This document shows, piece by piece, positions 8,506-18,084 of a stretch of DNA of 64,000 nt; within the stretch, counting starts at the first letter, position 1; each line of letters starts with the position of its first letter. The notes under the pieces were generated by a model. That model worked only from the letters and a program-made list of their open reading frames with translations, did not search any database and had not been told where the DNA came from. The DNA comes from G963677185 sp963677185. GTDB taxonomy: Bacteria > Bacillota > Syntrophomonadia > Syntrophomonadales > Syntrophomonadaceae. A program made the position numbers and the translations under genes. The stretch lies in contig OY781889.1 in NCBI GenBank assembly GCA_963677185.1, positions 682,001 to 746,000 on the forward strand, read 5' to 3'.

Positions 8506-9339
8506 CTAGCCATCCGATTTTTCTAACAAGCATTTGTACAAATCCGACCTGGCTATTCCGTATTCGCGGGCCTTCGTTTTGAGGGCCTCTTTTTTGTCCC
8601 ATCCGGCAGCAATCATTTGCCGCACTTCTTGAGCGGCTTCATCCAGGGTCGGCGGGTTGAACTGCCTTTCCCGGGCCGGCACCACCAGGCAAAATTCCCC
8701 TCTCGGAACCTGTTGTTGGAAATAAGCATGCAACCCGTCTATGGTTTCAAACCGGCTTTCTTCATGAAGCTTGGTCAGTTCTCGGGCTGCCAGAATGGCA
8801 TGTTCCCCTCCATAGACCTCGGCCAGGGATTGGAGGGTGGCCTCAATACGGTGCGGCGATTCATAGATTATAAGGGGCAGCCCCGTGGCTGCCATTTTTT
8901 CCAGGTATTCTTTGCGCTTCCCGGCTTTGCGCTCTAAAAAGGCTGTAAAAACAAACTCGGATGAGGGTATTCCAGCCAGGCTATAAGCGCTCGTTAATGC
9001 GGAAGGCCCGGGAACGCTTTCAAGGTGCACTCCGGCCTCGCGCGCGCGCCGTACAAGAAAGGCTCCGGGATCGGAAATCCCGGGCATACCGGCATCTGAC
9101 AGCAGGGCTATGTCATGACCGCTTTGCAGAAGTTCCAGTAAACGGTCTTCCTTTTCCTGGCGGCTGTGCTCATGATAGCTTATCAGCCGCGCTTTAATAT
9201 GATAACGATGGAGCAGCTTGCTGCTCTGACGGGTGTCTTCACAGACCACGTAATCCACTTTGCGCAGGGTTTTAAGCAGCCTGATGCTGGCATCCTCAAG
9301 ATTGCCGATCGGTGTGCCGCAAATATACAATGTGCCCAC
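8506..9339 (-). CDS. rsmI: 16S rRNA 2'-O-methyltransferase RsmI
   Basis: Methylates the 2'-O of C1402 in 16S rRNA; tetrapyrrole-methylase fold. The 277 residues open with TLYICGTPIGNLEDAS, followed by VCEDTRQSSKLL near 33, the SAM-site loop LLSDAGMPGISDPG near 79 and VPGPSAL near 106. It ends the long operon that begins upstream of addB, and its start lies one base from the trmN6 stop. Homologous to Bacillus YabC/YraL. Confidence 0.96.
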   Translation of the reverse strand: MGTLYICGTPIGNLEDASIRLLKTLRKVDYVVCEDTRQSSKLLHRYHIKARLISYHEHSRQEKEDRLLELLQSGHDIALLSDAGMPGISDPGAFLVRRAREAGVHLESVPGPSALTSAYSLAGIPSSEFVFTAFLERKAGKRKEYLEKMAATGLPLIIYESPHRIEATLQSLAEVYGGEHAILAARELTKLHEESRFETIDGLHAYFQQQVPRGEFCLVVPARERQFNPPTLDEAAQEVRQMIAAGWDKKEALKTKAREYGIARSDLYKCLLEKSDG

Positions 9340-9340
9340 T

Positions 9341-10096
9341 TTATGACTTGCCTCCGTACATATCCACTATTTCACCAGTGTAGGAACCGTCTTCTGAGTA
9401 TATAACCAGCGGGGGCAGAAACTGTGCTGGACGGTGTCCCCCTTTTGCGGCCTCGACCATAGCCAGAACCGCATCTTCCTCCCGCCTCGAATAAACCAGG
9501 CGCAAGCGGGCCAGTACCAGGCCGGTTTCTGACATCAGCACCATCAGCTCCTGCAAGCGGGCAACGGGAATTATCAAGGACAGCCGGCCCTTTGCTTCCA
9601 GCAGCCATACCGCTGCCTGCAGGAATTCCTTCAGGCTGGCCAGTATTTCGTGCCTGGCCAGGCGCTCTTCTTCATTGCGGCTGGTTTTGCCTGAACCGTC
9701 TTTGAAAAACGGCGGATTACAAACCGCCAGGCTGAATGTGCCGGGCGACAGGCTCTCTCTAATCTCTTTAATGTCAGCCTGCAGCACCTCAATCCTGTCC
9801 TCCAGCTCGTTCATTTTCACGTTGCGCCGTGCCCGGTCCGCCATGGCCGGCTGCATTTCCACTGCGGATAATTGAAATCCGGGGCAGCGTTGACTGAGTA
9901 AAAGCGCCAGCAATCCATTGCCTGCGCCTAAATCAACTGCTCGGGTATTTTTGTCCAGAATGGGGAAATGGGCCAGGAGAACAGAATCGACTGAGAAGCG
10001 GTAACCTGATTTGGCCTGAATATACTTCAGGCCGCCAATTAATAGATCGTCCAGGCTTTCCGTCGTATTATCGTAAAAACCGGCAGGTTCCAGCAT
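9341..10096 (-). CDS. trmN6: tRNA1(Val) (adenine-37-N6)-methyltransferase
   Basis: A 251-residue class I SAM methyltransferase of the YfiC/YabB family that modifies A37 in tRNA1-Val. Motif I is DLGAGNGLLALLL near residue 43 and the N6-adenine catalytic motif CNPPFF lies near 120. The start ATG at 10096 (MLEPAGFYD) is chosen because AAGGAGA sits six bases upstream; the frame is open further upstream but lacks a site. It lies between yabA and rsmI, the Bacillus yabA-yabB-yabC order, without yazA, a homologue of which is at 46.0 kb. Confidence 0.9.
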   Translation of the reverse strand: MLEPAGFYDNTTESLDDLLIGGLKYIQAKSGYRFSVDSVLLAHFPILDKNTRAVDLGAGNGLLALLLSQRCPGFQLSAVEMQPAMADRARRNVKMNELEDRIEVLQADIKEIRESLSPGTFSLAVCNPPFFKDGSGKTSRNEEERLARHEILASLKEFLQAAVWLLEAKGRLSLIIPVARLQELMVLMSETGLVLARLRLVYSRREEDAVLAMVEAAKGGHRPAQFLPPLVIYSEDGSYTGEIVDMYGGKS

Positions 10097-10107
10097 GCCC
10101 GGTCTCC

Positions 10108-10398
10108 TTATTCGCGGGATAAAAAAGCGCTGCAAAACAGGCATTCCTCTTGACGCTGTTCCCCGTAAGCTACGGGACAAATATGAAAACCTTCCTTATA
10201 CAATGCACCAAGATGCTCATATGATTCGCCCATGAGGGCAAGCTTATAGCCAGATGCCGGACTATTCGCCGGGTTCTCCCTGCTTGGGCCGTTCTTTTCG
10301 GCCTGCTGTTCCAGGTGTTTCACCCTGGCCTTCAGGTCGCCTATCTCTACGATTAGTTCGCGGACGACCTTGAGCATTTGGCTCGAGGTTAGATTCAT
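10108..10398 (-). CDS. yabA: Replication initiation control protein YabA
   Basis: A 96-residue protein with an N-terminal coiled coil (about 1-40, ELIVEIGDLKARVKHLEQQ) and a C-terminal zinc-binding region with GFHICP...Y and EECLFCSAFL, as in YabA, which binds DnaA and DnaN to restrain initiation. The start ATG at 10398 is preceded by TTTGGAGAT. It therefore overlaps the 3' end of ricT by 137 bases in another frame, an unusually long overlap. The order holB-ricT-yabA is conserved in Bacillota. Confidence 0.85.
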   Translation of the reverse strand: MNLTSSQMLKVVRELIVEIGDLKARVKHLEQQAEKNGPSRENPANSPASGYKLALMGESYEHLGALYKEGFHICPVAYGEQRQEECLFCSAFLSRE

Positions 10399-11062
10399 TA
10401 CGTATCTCCAAATCTTTTGGTATTTCAACCAGCTCGGACTCGTATTTCAGGCAGCACATCAATCGCCCGCACACCCCTGATATTTTGGTTGGGTTCAGCG
10501 ACAGATTCTGTTCCTTGGCCATCCGGATCGAAACCGGTTCAAACTCGCCTAAAAACTGCTTGCAGCACAAAACCCTGCCGCAGGTGCCTATCCCGCCCAG
10601 CATCTTGGCTTCGTCCCTAACCCCAATTTGCCGCAGCTCGATCCGGGTCTTGAAGATTGATGCGAGGTCCTTGACCAGCTCGCGAAAATCCACGCGGTTG
10701 TCAGATGTAAAATAGAAAATGATCTTGCCGCGATCAAACGTATACTCAACATCGATTACAGACATCGGAAGCCCATGGTCTTTAACCTTGGCCCGGCAAA
10801 TATTCAAAGCGTCTTTTTCTCGTGCCTTATTATCTTCATACTGTCGGCGATCATCATCGGTGCCTATCCGGATCACTCTCTTGAGGGGTAAAACGAGCTT
10901 AAATTCCGTCATTTTACGGCGTTCGCTCACAGCTTCGCCATATTCCACTCCTCGGATTGTTTCTACAATCACATTGGTTCCAGCAGCAATCTCCAAATCG
11001 CCTGCATCAAAAAAATATATTTTGCCGGCCGGCTTAAACCGGACCCCAACCACCCATAACAT
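10262..11062 (-). CDS. ricT: PSP1 domain protein RicT
   Basis: A 266-residue PSP1-family protein (YaaT). In Bacillus, RicT with RicA and RicF forms the Fe-S Y-complex that promotes RNase Y-dependent mRNA maturation and affects sporulation and biofilm. The cysteine signature is intact: GTCGRVLCCKQFL near 158 and CGRLMCCLKYE near 194. The last 45 residues form a charged low-complexity tail rich in Arg, Pro, Gly and Glu; this is the part overlapping yabA. It follows holB after a 24-base gap. Confidence 0.94.
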   Translation of the reverse strand: MLWVVGVRFKPAGKIYFFDAGDLEIAAGTNVIVETIRGVEYGEAVSERRKMTEFKLVLPLKRVIRIGTDDDRRQYEDNKAREKDALNICRAKVKDHGLPMSVIDVEYTFDRGKIIFYFTSDNRVDFRELVKDLASIFKTRIELRQIGVRDEAKMLGGIGTCGRVLCCKQFLGEFEPVSIRMAKEQNLSLNPTKISGVCGRLMCCLKYESELVEIPKDLEIRNESNLEPNAQGRPRTNRRDRRPEGQGETPGTAGRKERPKQGEPGE

Positions 11063-11086
11063 ATATTGGCCTCCTCCATTTATCTG

Positions 11087-12061
11087 TCAAGCCAGCAATC
11101 TGGCAAATTCCAGAGCAAGATTCATGCTCACCAGGCTGGCGCTGGCACTGCCCCTAAAAAGCCCTCCCAACCGGCTGCTCCTGTCCCAGAAATCTAAAAA
11201 GTCCTGAATCCGGGGAAGCTTGAGCTCCCTGACCAGGGCAGCGTTTTCAGGCAGGCTTAACAGCCTGTCCTGACCGGTCTGCTGAAAAATATACATGTCT
11301 CTTATGATCAGCTTGAGCAAGCTTAACAGAATCAGGCCTTCATGCTCAAGAGCTTCAGCCAAATCGATCATGGCTTCCCGGTCCTGACACATAAGAGCCC
11401 TGATGTATCTTTCCGCTTCATCCCGCAAGGCCGGCAAGTCTTCTCCTGCAAGCTGCCTGGCCAGTCCGGTGTTGCCCTGTGAGACTACCGCAGCAGAGCG
11501 AGCCTGGTTTTCCTGACAACCCTGCGATACCAATAAAAAAACGATATCGTCTACGCTCATTGTTTGAAATCTGATCTGCTGGCAGCGAGATACGATCGTT
11601 TTCAAGCGAAGCTCTTCATCGGCTAGAAGGACAAAAACCACATGCCCGGCTGGTTCCTCCAGGGATTTCAGCAGCGCATTCCCTGCTTCCCTGGTTAGAA
11701 GATGACTCTGCTCCAGGATAACCACTTTGTGCCTGCTGCGATAGGGCTTATATGCCAGCCAATCCCGCAGCTCCTTGTTAATCATCTCTATAGGAATAAA
11801 ACTCTTGCCTTCTGGGACCTGGATGGTTAAAAAATCCGGATGGATTCCCTCGTCAAATAAAGCACTGCCGCTCGGATCACCTGATTTAACAATAGCCTTT
11901 GCAAATGCCCTGGCAACAGTGCGTTTCCCTACGCCCGGAGGGCCGGTAAACAGGTATGCATGGGCCACCTGTTCATTCTTGCAAGCTTGCTCCAGCATGG
12001 CCAGAGCCCGGGCATGACCCCGGATGCCTTCAAAACCCTCAATAAAATGCACGCCAAACAC
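11087..12061 (-). CDS. holB: DNA polymerase III subunit delta'
   Basis: Clamp-loader subunit of 324 residues. The AAA+ motifs are a P-loop GPPGVGKRT near residue 42, ALLKSLEEPAGHVVFVLLAD near 125-145 and sensor SRCQQIRF near 160. The delta' family often lacks ATPase activity, yet this P-loop looks complete; the zinc knuckle of tau/gamma is absent. The start is GTG at 12061 with a weak AAAAAGG site, four bases past the yaaR stop, so translation may be coupled. It lies between yaaR and ricT, as in Bacillus. Confidence 0.92.
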   Translation of the reverse strand: MFGVHFIEGFEGIRGHARALAMLEQACKNEQVAHAYLFTGPPGVGKRTVARAFAKAIVKSGDPSGSALFDEGIHPDFLTIQVPEGKSFIPIEMINKELRDWLAYKPYRSRHKVVILEQSHLLTREAGNALLKSLEEPAGHVVFVLLADEELRLKTIVSRCQQIRFQTMSVDDIVFLLVSQGCQENQARSAAVVSQGNTGLARQLAGEDLPALRDEAERYIRALMCQDREAMIDLAEALEHEGLILLSLLKLIIRDMYIFQQTGQDRLLSLPENAALVRELKLPRIQDFLDFWDRSSRLGGLFRGSASASLVSMNLALEFARLLA

Positions 12062-12065
12062 CTTT

Positions 12066-12515
12066 TTAAGCCATCAGATCCACCAGCATTCCGCGGATTT
12101 TATCCAGCGTCTCCAGTACATCCACCGGCTCCCTTTTTTTCTCTATAAAGTCTTTCAGTAATTGCTCCATTTCGTCATCGATAGTCTTTATGCTTATCAG
12201 CAATGATCGGCCCCTGCGGTGCCGCCCTCGCTGTTGTTCGATTCGATATGCCCGGGTGGTGGCCTCTTTAAGGAAGTCTCTCAGCATCTTTTTATATAAC
12301 ATTAGATCATTAATGTTGAGATTATTGGCCAGACGATCGTTGAGCTTTTCCAGCCCGGCCAGTATTTCATGCATCTTCTGCTGTTCCAGCTGATCCTGCT
12401 GCTGGTGAAGATCGCCGTCAAAACTGGCTCCCTTGCTAGCGTTTATTTCAAGACCGCTCCGCTTGCCCCTGGTCCGAAACGCATCCAGATCCTTTTTATT
12501 GCCTTCGATTTTCAT
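12066..12515 (-). CDS. yaaR: YaaR family protein (DUF327)
   Basis: A 149-residue largely helical protein of the DUF327/YaaR family: FLKEATTRAYRIEQQ in the centre and LLISIKTIDDEMEQLLKDFIEKK near the end. Function is unknown in all organisms I know of. Its position between tmk and holB is a widespread Bacillota arrangement; yaaQ, which usually sits beside it, is missing here. Confidence 0.9.
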   Translation of the reverse strand: MKIEGNKKDLDAFRTRGKRSGLEINASKGASFDGDLHQQQDQLEQQKMHEILAGLEKLNDRLANNLNINDLMLYKKMLRDFLKEATTRAYRIEQQRGRHRRGRSLLISIKTIDDEMEQLLKDFIEKKREPVDVLETLDKIRGMLVDLMA

Positions 12516-12532
12516 TGACGTCCTCCCGGTGT

Positions 12533-13147
12533 TCAGACCATTTCGGATATCATCGCAATCGCCTGTTCGAATAATACTTCGCGGCTCATGCTGGCATCCA
12601 GCAAGCGGATACGTTCGGGCTGGCGGGCAAATAGGTCAAGGTAACCCCGACGCACCCGTTCCTGGAAAAACAGGCCCTCGCCTTCCATGCGATCCATTTT
12701 TCGGAATGATACCCTGCTTCTGGCCAATCCGGGATCCAGATCGAGCAGCAAGGTCAAGTCCGGAAGCAGACCTCCAGTGCAAAGAATATTTAGTTGCTCC
12801 AGAAACTGCAGATCCAGGCCGCGGCCATAACCCTGGTAGGCTATGGTTGAATCCAGATAGCGGTCGGCAATAACCATTTTCCCATCGGCCAGGGCTGGTT
12901 CAATGAGCTCCTCCACCACCTGGCTGCGTGCCGCCGCATACAGCAGCGCTTCAGTGCGTGGAACCATGCTGTGGTTGCTGATATCCAGCAAAAGGCCGCG
13001 TATTTTTTCCGATACTTCCGTCCCACCTGGCTCCCTGATGCCTACTACTTCTGTTTTCATTTCAAAATATGCGATAAGCTCTTCTCTTAATGTAGTCTTC
13101 CCTGAGCCGTCAATTCCTTCAATACTTACAAAAATTCCTCTGCGCAT
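12533..13147 (-). CDS. tmk: Thymidylate kinase
   Basis: Phosphorylates dTMP to dTDP for DNA synthesis. The 204 residues contain the P-loop FVSIEGIDGSGKTTL, the DR(Y/F) motif VIADRYLDSTIAYQGYGRG and the dTMP-binding REPGGTEVSEKIR. The start ATG at 13147 (MRRGIF) has GGGAG six bases upstream; a TTG five codons earlier is possible. It is the first housekeeping gene downstream of the decarboxylase. Confidence 0.95.
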   Translation of the reverse strand: MRRGIFVSIEGIDGSGKTTLREELIAYFEMKTEVVGIREPGGTEVSEKIRGLLLDISNHSMVPRTEALLYAAARSQVVEELIEPALADGKMVIADRYLDSTIAYQGYGRGLDLQFLEQLNILCTGGLLPDLTLLLDLDPGLARSRVSFRKMDRMEGEGLFFQERVRRGYLDLFARQPERIRLLDASMSREVLFEQAIAMISEMV

Positions 13148-13228
13148 ACCATTCTCCCGCAAATAATCCCCTGGCTGGAATGTCCGACAAGCCAGCCGTT
13201 CTAATTATAGCATAAGGATTGAGACATA

Positions 13229-14662
13229 CTAACCGTTTATAACCATCAGGCTGCGCAGATCCGGGTCAAGCGGCCCCTGAATCCGCACCCCGGTTTCCCG
13301 CAAATATACCAGGTAATCAACCATATCCTGACTGATTGACTCCCCGGGAACAATACAGGGAATGCCCGGTGGGTAAGCAGCCACAATTTCAGCTGAAATC
13401 CGTCCAGCCGCGTCTTCAACCGGAGCTGTCTCCCAACGGCTGTAATAAGCCTGGCGGGGATTCATTGCTTGAATAGCTTTCGGGGCCGGTTCCAGCGGCC
13501 TAATTTGTGCATTAATTCCGGGATGGCGGCCAGCCGCATCAGCCAGGGCGCAATATAAATCCTCCCAGTCCCGGCCGTTATGCCAGGGAGAAAACATGGC
13601 CATTATGTAATTGGGTCCGGCCATTTCTACTTGTATGCCTTTTTCACGGCGCAGCAGCTCTTCCAGCTGGTAACCGCTCAAGGCGGTCCCCGCGCAGCTA
13701 ATGGTGGCTTTCAGCGGATCAACTGCCGCCACTCCAGGAATAGTCATAAATTCTTCCTCCAGAAGCTTCATTCCTGGAAGCTCATTCAGCTTTCCGGCAA
13801 AAACCCGGCGAAATTGAAGCGCCCGGGACAACAAATCACTGCCGCGCTGCTCCATTTGCTCAATGGCCAGCTCGATAGAGGCCAGGATGGGAAATGACGG
13901 GCTGGTGCTGGTCAACAGGCTGACTGCTTTCACCAGCTTATCGATGTCCGGGAAGCTGGCAGCGGCGTGAAGAATGGCGCCCTGGTTGAGCACGGCCAGG
14001 TTTTTGTGCAGCCCGTTGACAGCGGCTGCCGCACCGGACTGCATAGCAGTAAGCGGATAAGCCGGATGAAATGCAAAATGTCCTCCATGGGCCTCGTCAA
14101 CACATAGCGGCAGCCCGAATCGGGCAGCGGTCTTCTGTGCTGCCGCCAGATCGCAGGTCGTTCCCAGAAAGGAAGGGCTGGTTAAAAAGACCGCCTGGCT
14201 GGATTCCCCGTACTCTGTAAGAATCATTTCAAAAGCTTCGGGATTGACAGCCACTGCTTCCCCGGTTATAGGTTCACATTCCACCGGTAGGTAGCAGGGC
14301 TCAACCCCGCTGATTATCATTCCCGCATAAAATGAACGGTGTGCATTACGGGGAACGATAATCCGGCCGCCATTGCCGCCAAGTGCCAGAAAAAGAGCGT
14401 GCAATCCTGAACTGGCTCCGTTTACAAGATAGCGGCTCTGGCCGGCTCCATACACTTCGGCGGCATGATCTTGCGACAACAGCAGAGCTGAACGGGGGGC
14501 ATGAAAATCGTCTATTCCGGGAACTTCAGTTATATCAAGCGCAGCCGCCGCTTCAAGCCAGGGGCTGTTCATACCCCGGCCTCCGGCATGGCCGGGCATG
14601 TGAAGGCGAAGACCGTTTTTACCAGTGTAGGCCAGCAAGTTATCATAAAGCGGCCGGGCCAT
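13229..14662 (-). CDS. Orn/Lys/Arg decarboxylase family PLP enzyme
   Basis: A 477-residue fold-type I PLP enzyme of the group that includes YaaO and SpeA of Bacillus, decarboxylating an amino acid such as arginine or lysine to a polyamine precursor. The N-terminal receiver-like wing is absent, as in YaaO. Visible are HMPGHAGG near 21, LVNGASSGLHALF near 79, the PLP Asp in CVDEAHGGHF near 187 and the Schiff-base lysine in NGLHKNLAVL near 217. The C-terminal domain has the YPPGIPCIVPGE motif. It lies 19 bases downstream of addB and 81 upstream of tmk. Substrate cannot be assigned by eye. Confidence 0.9.
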   Translation of the reverse strand: MARPLYDNLLAYTGKNGLRLHMPGHAGGRGMNSPWLEAAAALDITEVPGIDDFHAPRSALLLSQDHAAEVYGAGQSRYLVNGASSGLHALFLALGGNGGRIIVPRNAHRSFYAGMIISGVEPCYLPVECEPITGEAVAVNPEAFEMILTEYGESSQAVFLTSPSFLGTTCDLAAAQKTAARFGLPLCVDEAHGGHFAFHPAYPLTAMQSGAAAAVNGLHKNLAVLNQGAILHAAASFPDIDKLVKAVSLLTSTSPSFPILASIELAIEQMEQRGSDLLSRALQFRRVFAGKLNELPGMKLLEEEFMTIPGVAAVDPLKATISCAGTALSGYQLEELLRREKGIQVEMAGPNYIMAMFSPWHNGRDWEDLYCALADAAGRHPGINAQIRPLEPAPKAIQAMNPRQAYYSRWETAPVEDAAGRISAEIVAAYPPGIPCIVPGESISQDMVDYLVYLRETGVRIQGPLDPDLRSLMVING

Positions 14663-14681
14663 GGGTATGCACTCCTTTTCT

Positions 14682-17600
14682 TTATTCTTTGATTATCCTG
14701 AAAAATCCGGTCTTGTCCAGTTTGGGCAGGCGCCTGAAGCTTCCTTCCGTCCGGCCCTGGTCAAAACGGCAGAAGGTCGGATAAGGGCAGTAATCGCAGG
14801 CCGTCTTATTGCCATACCGGTAGGGCTGCGCTTTAACGGTGGCATCCTGGCACTCATCCCCCAGCTCTCCCATCCGCTCCCGGACAAAAGCCATCAAATC
14901 CATGAACTCATCCGGCTGAAGATTACCCTCGCCCTGAACCGGATTCCCATCCCGGTTGAAGCGGGCGTTTAACACCTTCGAATGAGCACTGATGTTTTGA
15001 TCCATGGCCAGAATAAGACTGCTGTCGGCCAGAAACAAGCCTTGCATTTTCAGGTTGCTGCGTATCCTGGCGTCATTTACAGGACTGGATTTGCTTTCTT
15101 TCGCCATGGCGTCATTAAGAGCCAGGTAGAACATGCCCGCTCCTTCCAGACCGGGACAAGCGTCTAACAGGGCCAGCATATAGGCCGGCAGCTGAAGGTT
15201 CAGTCCGGCATGCAGCAGGGAATAATCAAGCTTGCGAGCGCTGGTTTTATAATCAATGACCCGTATATATTCAACGGCGTCCGGTCCGGGCTGGCTGTAA
15301 AGATCAACCCGGTCGATCGAACCTCTTAATTTAAGCAGCCGCTGGTTCGGAGTGGTTATCTGGAGAGCGGGCAGCTCCTCCCCATCGCCAAATTTTAACT
15401 CTTCGCGCCAGGGAATAAAGTGCCCCTGCCTGATCTGCCAGGATATAATCTCCGCAGTGCGCCGGCCCAGGCGCCGCAAGCGCTCTGATAGAATCCGGTG
15501 AAGGCTGCTGAATGAAACCAGTTCTCCATATTCGCTGGTGATAATTTCCTCCAGAAAGTTGGCCGCAAGCTCTCCAGCCGCTCCTTCAGTCAGTTCATCC
15601 CACCGCAGACCCTCCACACGCATGTACATGCTCAAGGCAGACATCACCTGGTGCATGATCAGTCCGGCATCAGTGTTTTCCAGGGTAAATATTTGACGGG
15701 GCCGGGGATTCAAGCCATAAGCAGCAAAATAGGCGAAGGGACAGGCTGCCTGGCTCTCCAGGCGGCTAACGCTGGTAAAATCAGTGCTGCCATACAGCAG
15801 CTGAGCATAATCGTCGCTAAACCTGAATTCTGTACTGCCGGGCTGCAGGGCCAGCGAGACCAGCTCCATTGCCCGCTTATCGGCCTGCAGCTGCATATAA
15901 CCGCTGCTTTCAGTTAAATATTCTTTCAAACTGATCCAGAACCCATCCGGGGTCTGTTTGCTGGAATCGAGCCTCAAATGTGAGCTTAAATGCCTCATCA
16001 GCGGCCCGTATCTTACGAGCAAGCGCCGGGAGAACTCTTCCGGTTCTTCAATATCATCAGCCTGGATCAGGCGTGGACAAAGGTGCCTGATGCGGTCCGT
16101 GAGCAGCGAGGGCCGCAGGGCCCGTCCGTTTATGTCAGCCCGGGAATAAGACAGAAATAAAAACCGGGCCGGCTTGTTTATGAGGCTGTATATCAGCAAA
16201 CGCTCCCGGGCCATGGGCCGCTGCCGGTCATAATCCATTTCCAGCCCGATATTGCATAAATATTCCAGATCTTCATCATCAAGCAGGCTGGTATTCTTGT
16301 GTATTGCAGGCAGCATCCCATCGTTTACACCCAGTAACAGCACCGACTGAATGCCGGCGCTGAAGGAGCTATTAATGTCACCGACCAGTACCTGGTCAAT
16401 AGTAGTGGGAATCAAGCCCAGTTCAATGGATGCCAATCCGCTGGCCCAAACCGCTCGGAATTCTTTAATGCCTGCCTGCTGGCTTCCCAGCAGGCCCTGG
16501 ATCTGGTCCAGCAGGCCCATCAGGTGATTCCAGCCCTGATAAACCATGTACATTGATTCCATTTGGTCCCTGCTCTGCAATTGACGTGCTATGTCTTCCA
16601 GGGTACCTCTGGCGTTTAGTCTTTCTATAAAATCGTACAGTGCCAGGCAGATCCCTCCGTACGTGCCACCTCCGGCAGCGATGCCGGCCTGCAGCTTCAC
16701 AAGGGGACTGATTAAGCGGGCGCGCAATTGTTCAGCCTCCTGAAGCTCGCTTTCGCTTCCATATATAAATTCCTGGAACCAGCGACTGCCTCTTACACCG
16801 TGAGCAAGTATGTAGTTCTCCAGCTTTTCAGCTTCCGGGTCGTCCAACCCGGCCAGACCGCTTTTCATATATAATGCCATGTCTTCATAGGCAAATCCCC
16901 GGTCAATTGCGGCCAGTGCTCCATTAATGAGCACGGTCAACGGATGAGCGCTGGCCGGACGCTTGTAATCCAGGAAGACCGGTATTTCATATTCCCGGAA
17001 GGTCCGCCTGATTAGAGACGAATACGCGGTAAAATCGCTGCATACTACTGCTATGTCGCGATAGCGGCAGCCTTTTTCCATTACCAGCTCTATGATTTTC
17101 GCAGCTGCATATTCAACCTCGACCGCAGGATTGGCGGCTGAAAACAACTCCAGACCGCCACAATCCCCTTGATAAACTCTGCCCGGATAACTGAACAGCT
17201 CCTGCTCCAGATGACCAAATACGGCCGGCTGCACCGGGCTATCCGGTGAGGAAAGCGGGAATAGGCAAAAAGGAATGCCCTGCCGTTCCAGCATTAGTTC
17301 CAGCTGTTTCAAACAACTCTGCGACAGCCAGAACAATTCCCGGTCTCTTTCCCGTTGGCTGCTATCAAAGGTCAGGCTAATGCTCATTTCCTTGCACCTG
17401 GAAGCCAGAGCTGCAATAATGCGCATATTTTGCATTGAAAAGCCTTCGAAGCCGTCTATCCATACCCGATATTCCATCAGAAACCGGGATTGACCAATTT
17501 TTTCAATAAAAAAATTAATAAAGTCGTCATTATCGATCCGGGAATCCTCCAGCTCCTGTTCCAGGCCTTCGAACAGCAGCTTGATATCCGCCAGCTTCTG

Positions 17601-18065
17601 GCCCAGAAGCCTCTTCTCGGCATTATCTTCCAACAAAACGACCGCCTGGCCCAGCTCCAAAGCAGACAAACCCTGCTGTTTAAAATTGCTGATCGTACCC
17701 GAGAGGCTCTCGGCAAAGCCTGCCTGGCCGGCTGCTCGATTGAAAAACACCAGCTGGTCACGCTTCTTTTCAATAACCTTTCGCAAAACCAGGCTGATTC
17801 CCAGGTCGTCCAAAAGGACCCGGCTGCGGCCTCCCTCTTCCACCGCCAGGCGTTGTGCCAAGCGTCTGAAGCTGCTGACTTCGGCGTCAATAATGCCGGA
17901 AACGCCAAGATATTGAACCAGCTCTTTTTCCGTTTGCAGGGTGTACTGTTCGGGAACAAGCAGCAACAGCGCCGTTCCGTCCTGCCGGTCCAGCGCCGTC
18001 CTGATCTCCTCGTATACTTGCCGGGTCTTGCCCTGCCTGGCCCGGCCGGTTATGAAACGAACCAT
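14682..18065 (-). CDS. addB: ATP-dependent helicase/nuclease subunit B
   Basis: AddB, partner of AddA in the RecBCD-like end-resection complex. The 1127 residues include an N-terminal Walker A FITGRARQGKT, a degenerate helicase core, and a C-terminal RecB-like nuclease with RVIDYKTSARKLDYS and downstream LNLQLPAYM. The 4Fe-4S ligands are present: one Cys in AACPFAYF near 785 and three in CDYCPYPTFCRFD near the end. The start ATG at 18065 (MVRFITGR) is preceded by AGAGGTG; a TTG nine codons upstream is possible. Unusually, addA is not adjacent but about 7.5 kb away. Confidence 0.95.
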   Translation of the reverse strand: MVRFITGRARQGKTRQVYEEIRTALDRQDGTALLLLVPEQYTLQTEKELVQYLGVSGIIDAEVSSFRRLAQRLAVEEGGRSRVLLDDLGISLVLRKVIEKKRDQLVFFNRAAGQAGFAESLSGTISNFKQQGLSALELGQAVVLLEDNAEKRLLGQKLADIKLLFEGLEQELEDSRIDNDDFINFFIEKIGQSRFLMEYRVWIDGFEGFSMQNMRIIAALASRCKEMSISLTFDSSQRERDRELFWLSQSCLKQLELMLERQGIPFCLFPLSSPDSPVQPAVFGHLEQELFSYPGRVYQGDCGGLELFSAANPAVEVEYAAAKIIELVMEKGCRYRDIAVVCSDFTAYSSLIRRTFREYEIPVFLDYKRPASAHPLTVLINGALAAIDRGFAYEDMALYMKSGLAGLDDPEAEKLENYILAHGVRGSRWFQEFIYGSESELQEAEQLRARLISPLVKLQAGIAAGGGTYGGICLALYDFIERLNARGTLEDIARQLQSRDQMESMYMVYQGWNHLMGLLDQIQGLLGSQQAGIKEFRAVWASGLASIELGLIPTTIDQVLVGDINSSFSAGIQSVLLLGVNDGMLPAIHKNTSLLDDEDLEYLCNIGLEMDYDRQRPMARERLLIYSLINKPARFLFLSYSRADINGRALRPSLLTDRIRHLCPRLIQADDIEEPEEFSRRLLVRYGPLMRHLSSHLRLDSSKQTPDGFWISLKEYLTESSGYMQLQADKRAMELVSLALQPGSTEFRFSDDYAQLLYGSTDFTSVSRLESQAACPFAYFAAYGLNPRPRQIFTLENTDAGLIMHQVMSALSMYMRVEGLRWDELTEGAAGELAANFLEEIITSEYGELVSFSSLHRILSERLRRLGRRTAEIISWQIRQGHFIPWREELKFGDGEELPALQITTPNQRLLKLRGSIDRVDLYSQPGPDAVEYIRVIDYKTSARKLDYSLLHAGLNLQLPAYMLALLDACPGLEGAGMFYLALNDAMAKESKSSPVNDARIRSNLKMQGLFLADSSLILAMDQNISAHSKVLNARFNRDGNPVQGEGNLQPDEFMDLMAFVRERMGELGDECQDATVKAQPYRYGNKTACDYCPYPTFCRFDQGRTEGSFRRLPKLDKTGFFRIIKE

Positions 18066-18084
18066 AGCACCTCTGTCTCCTGGC

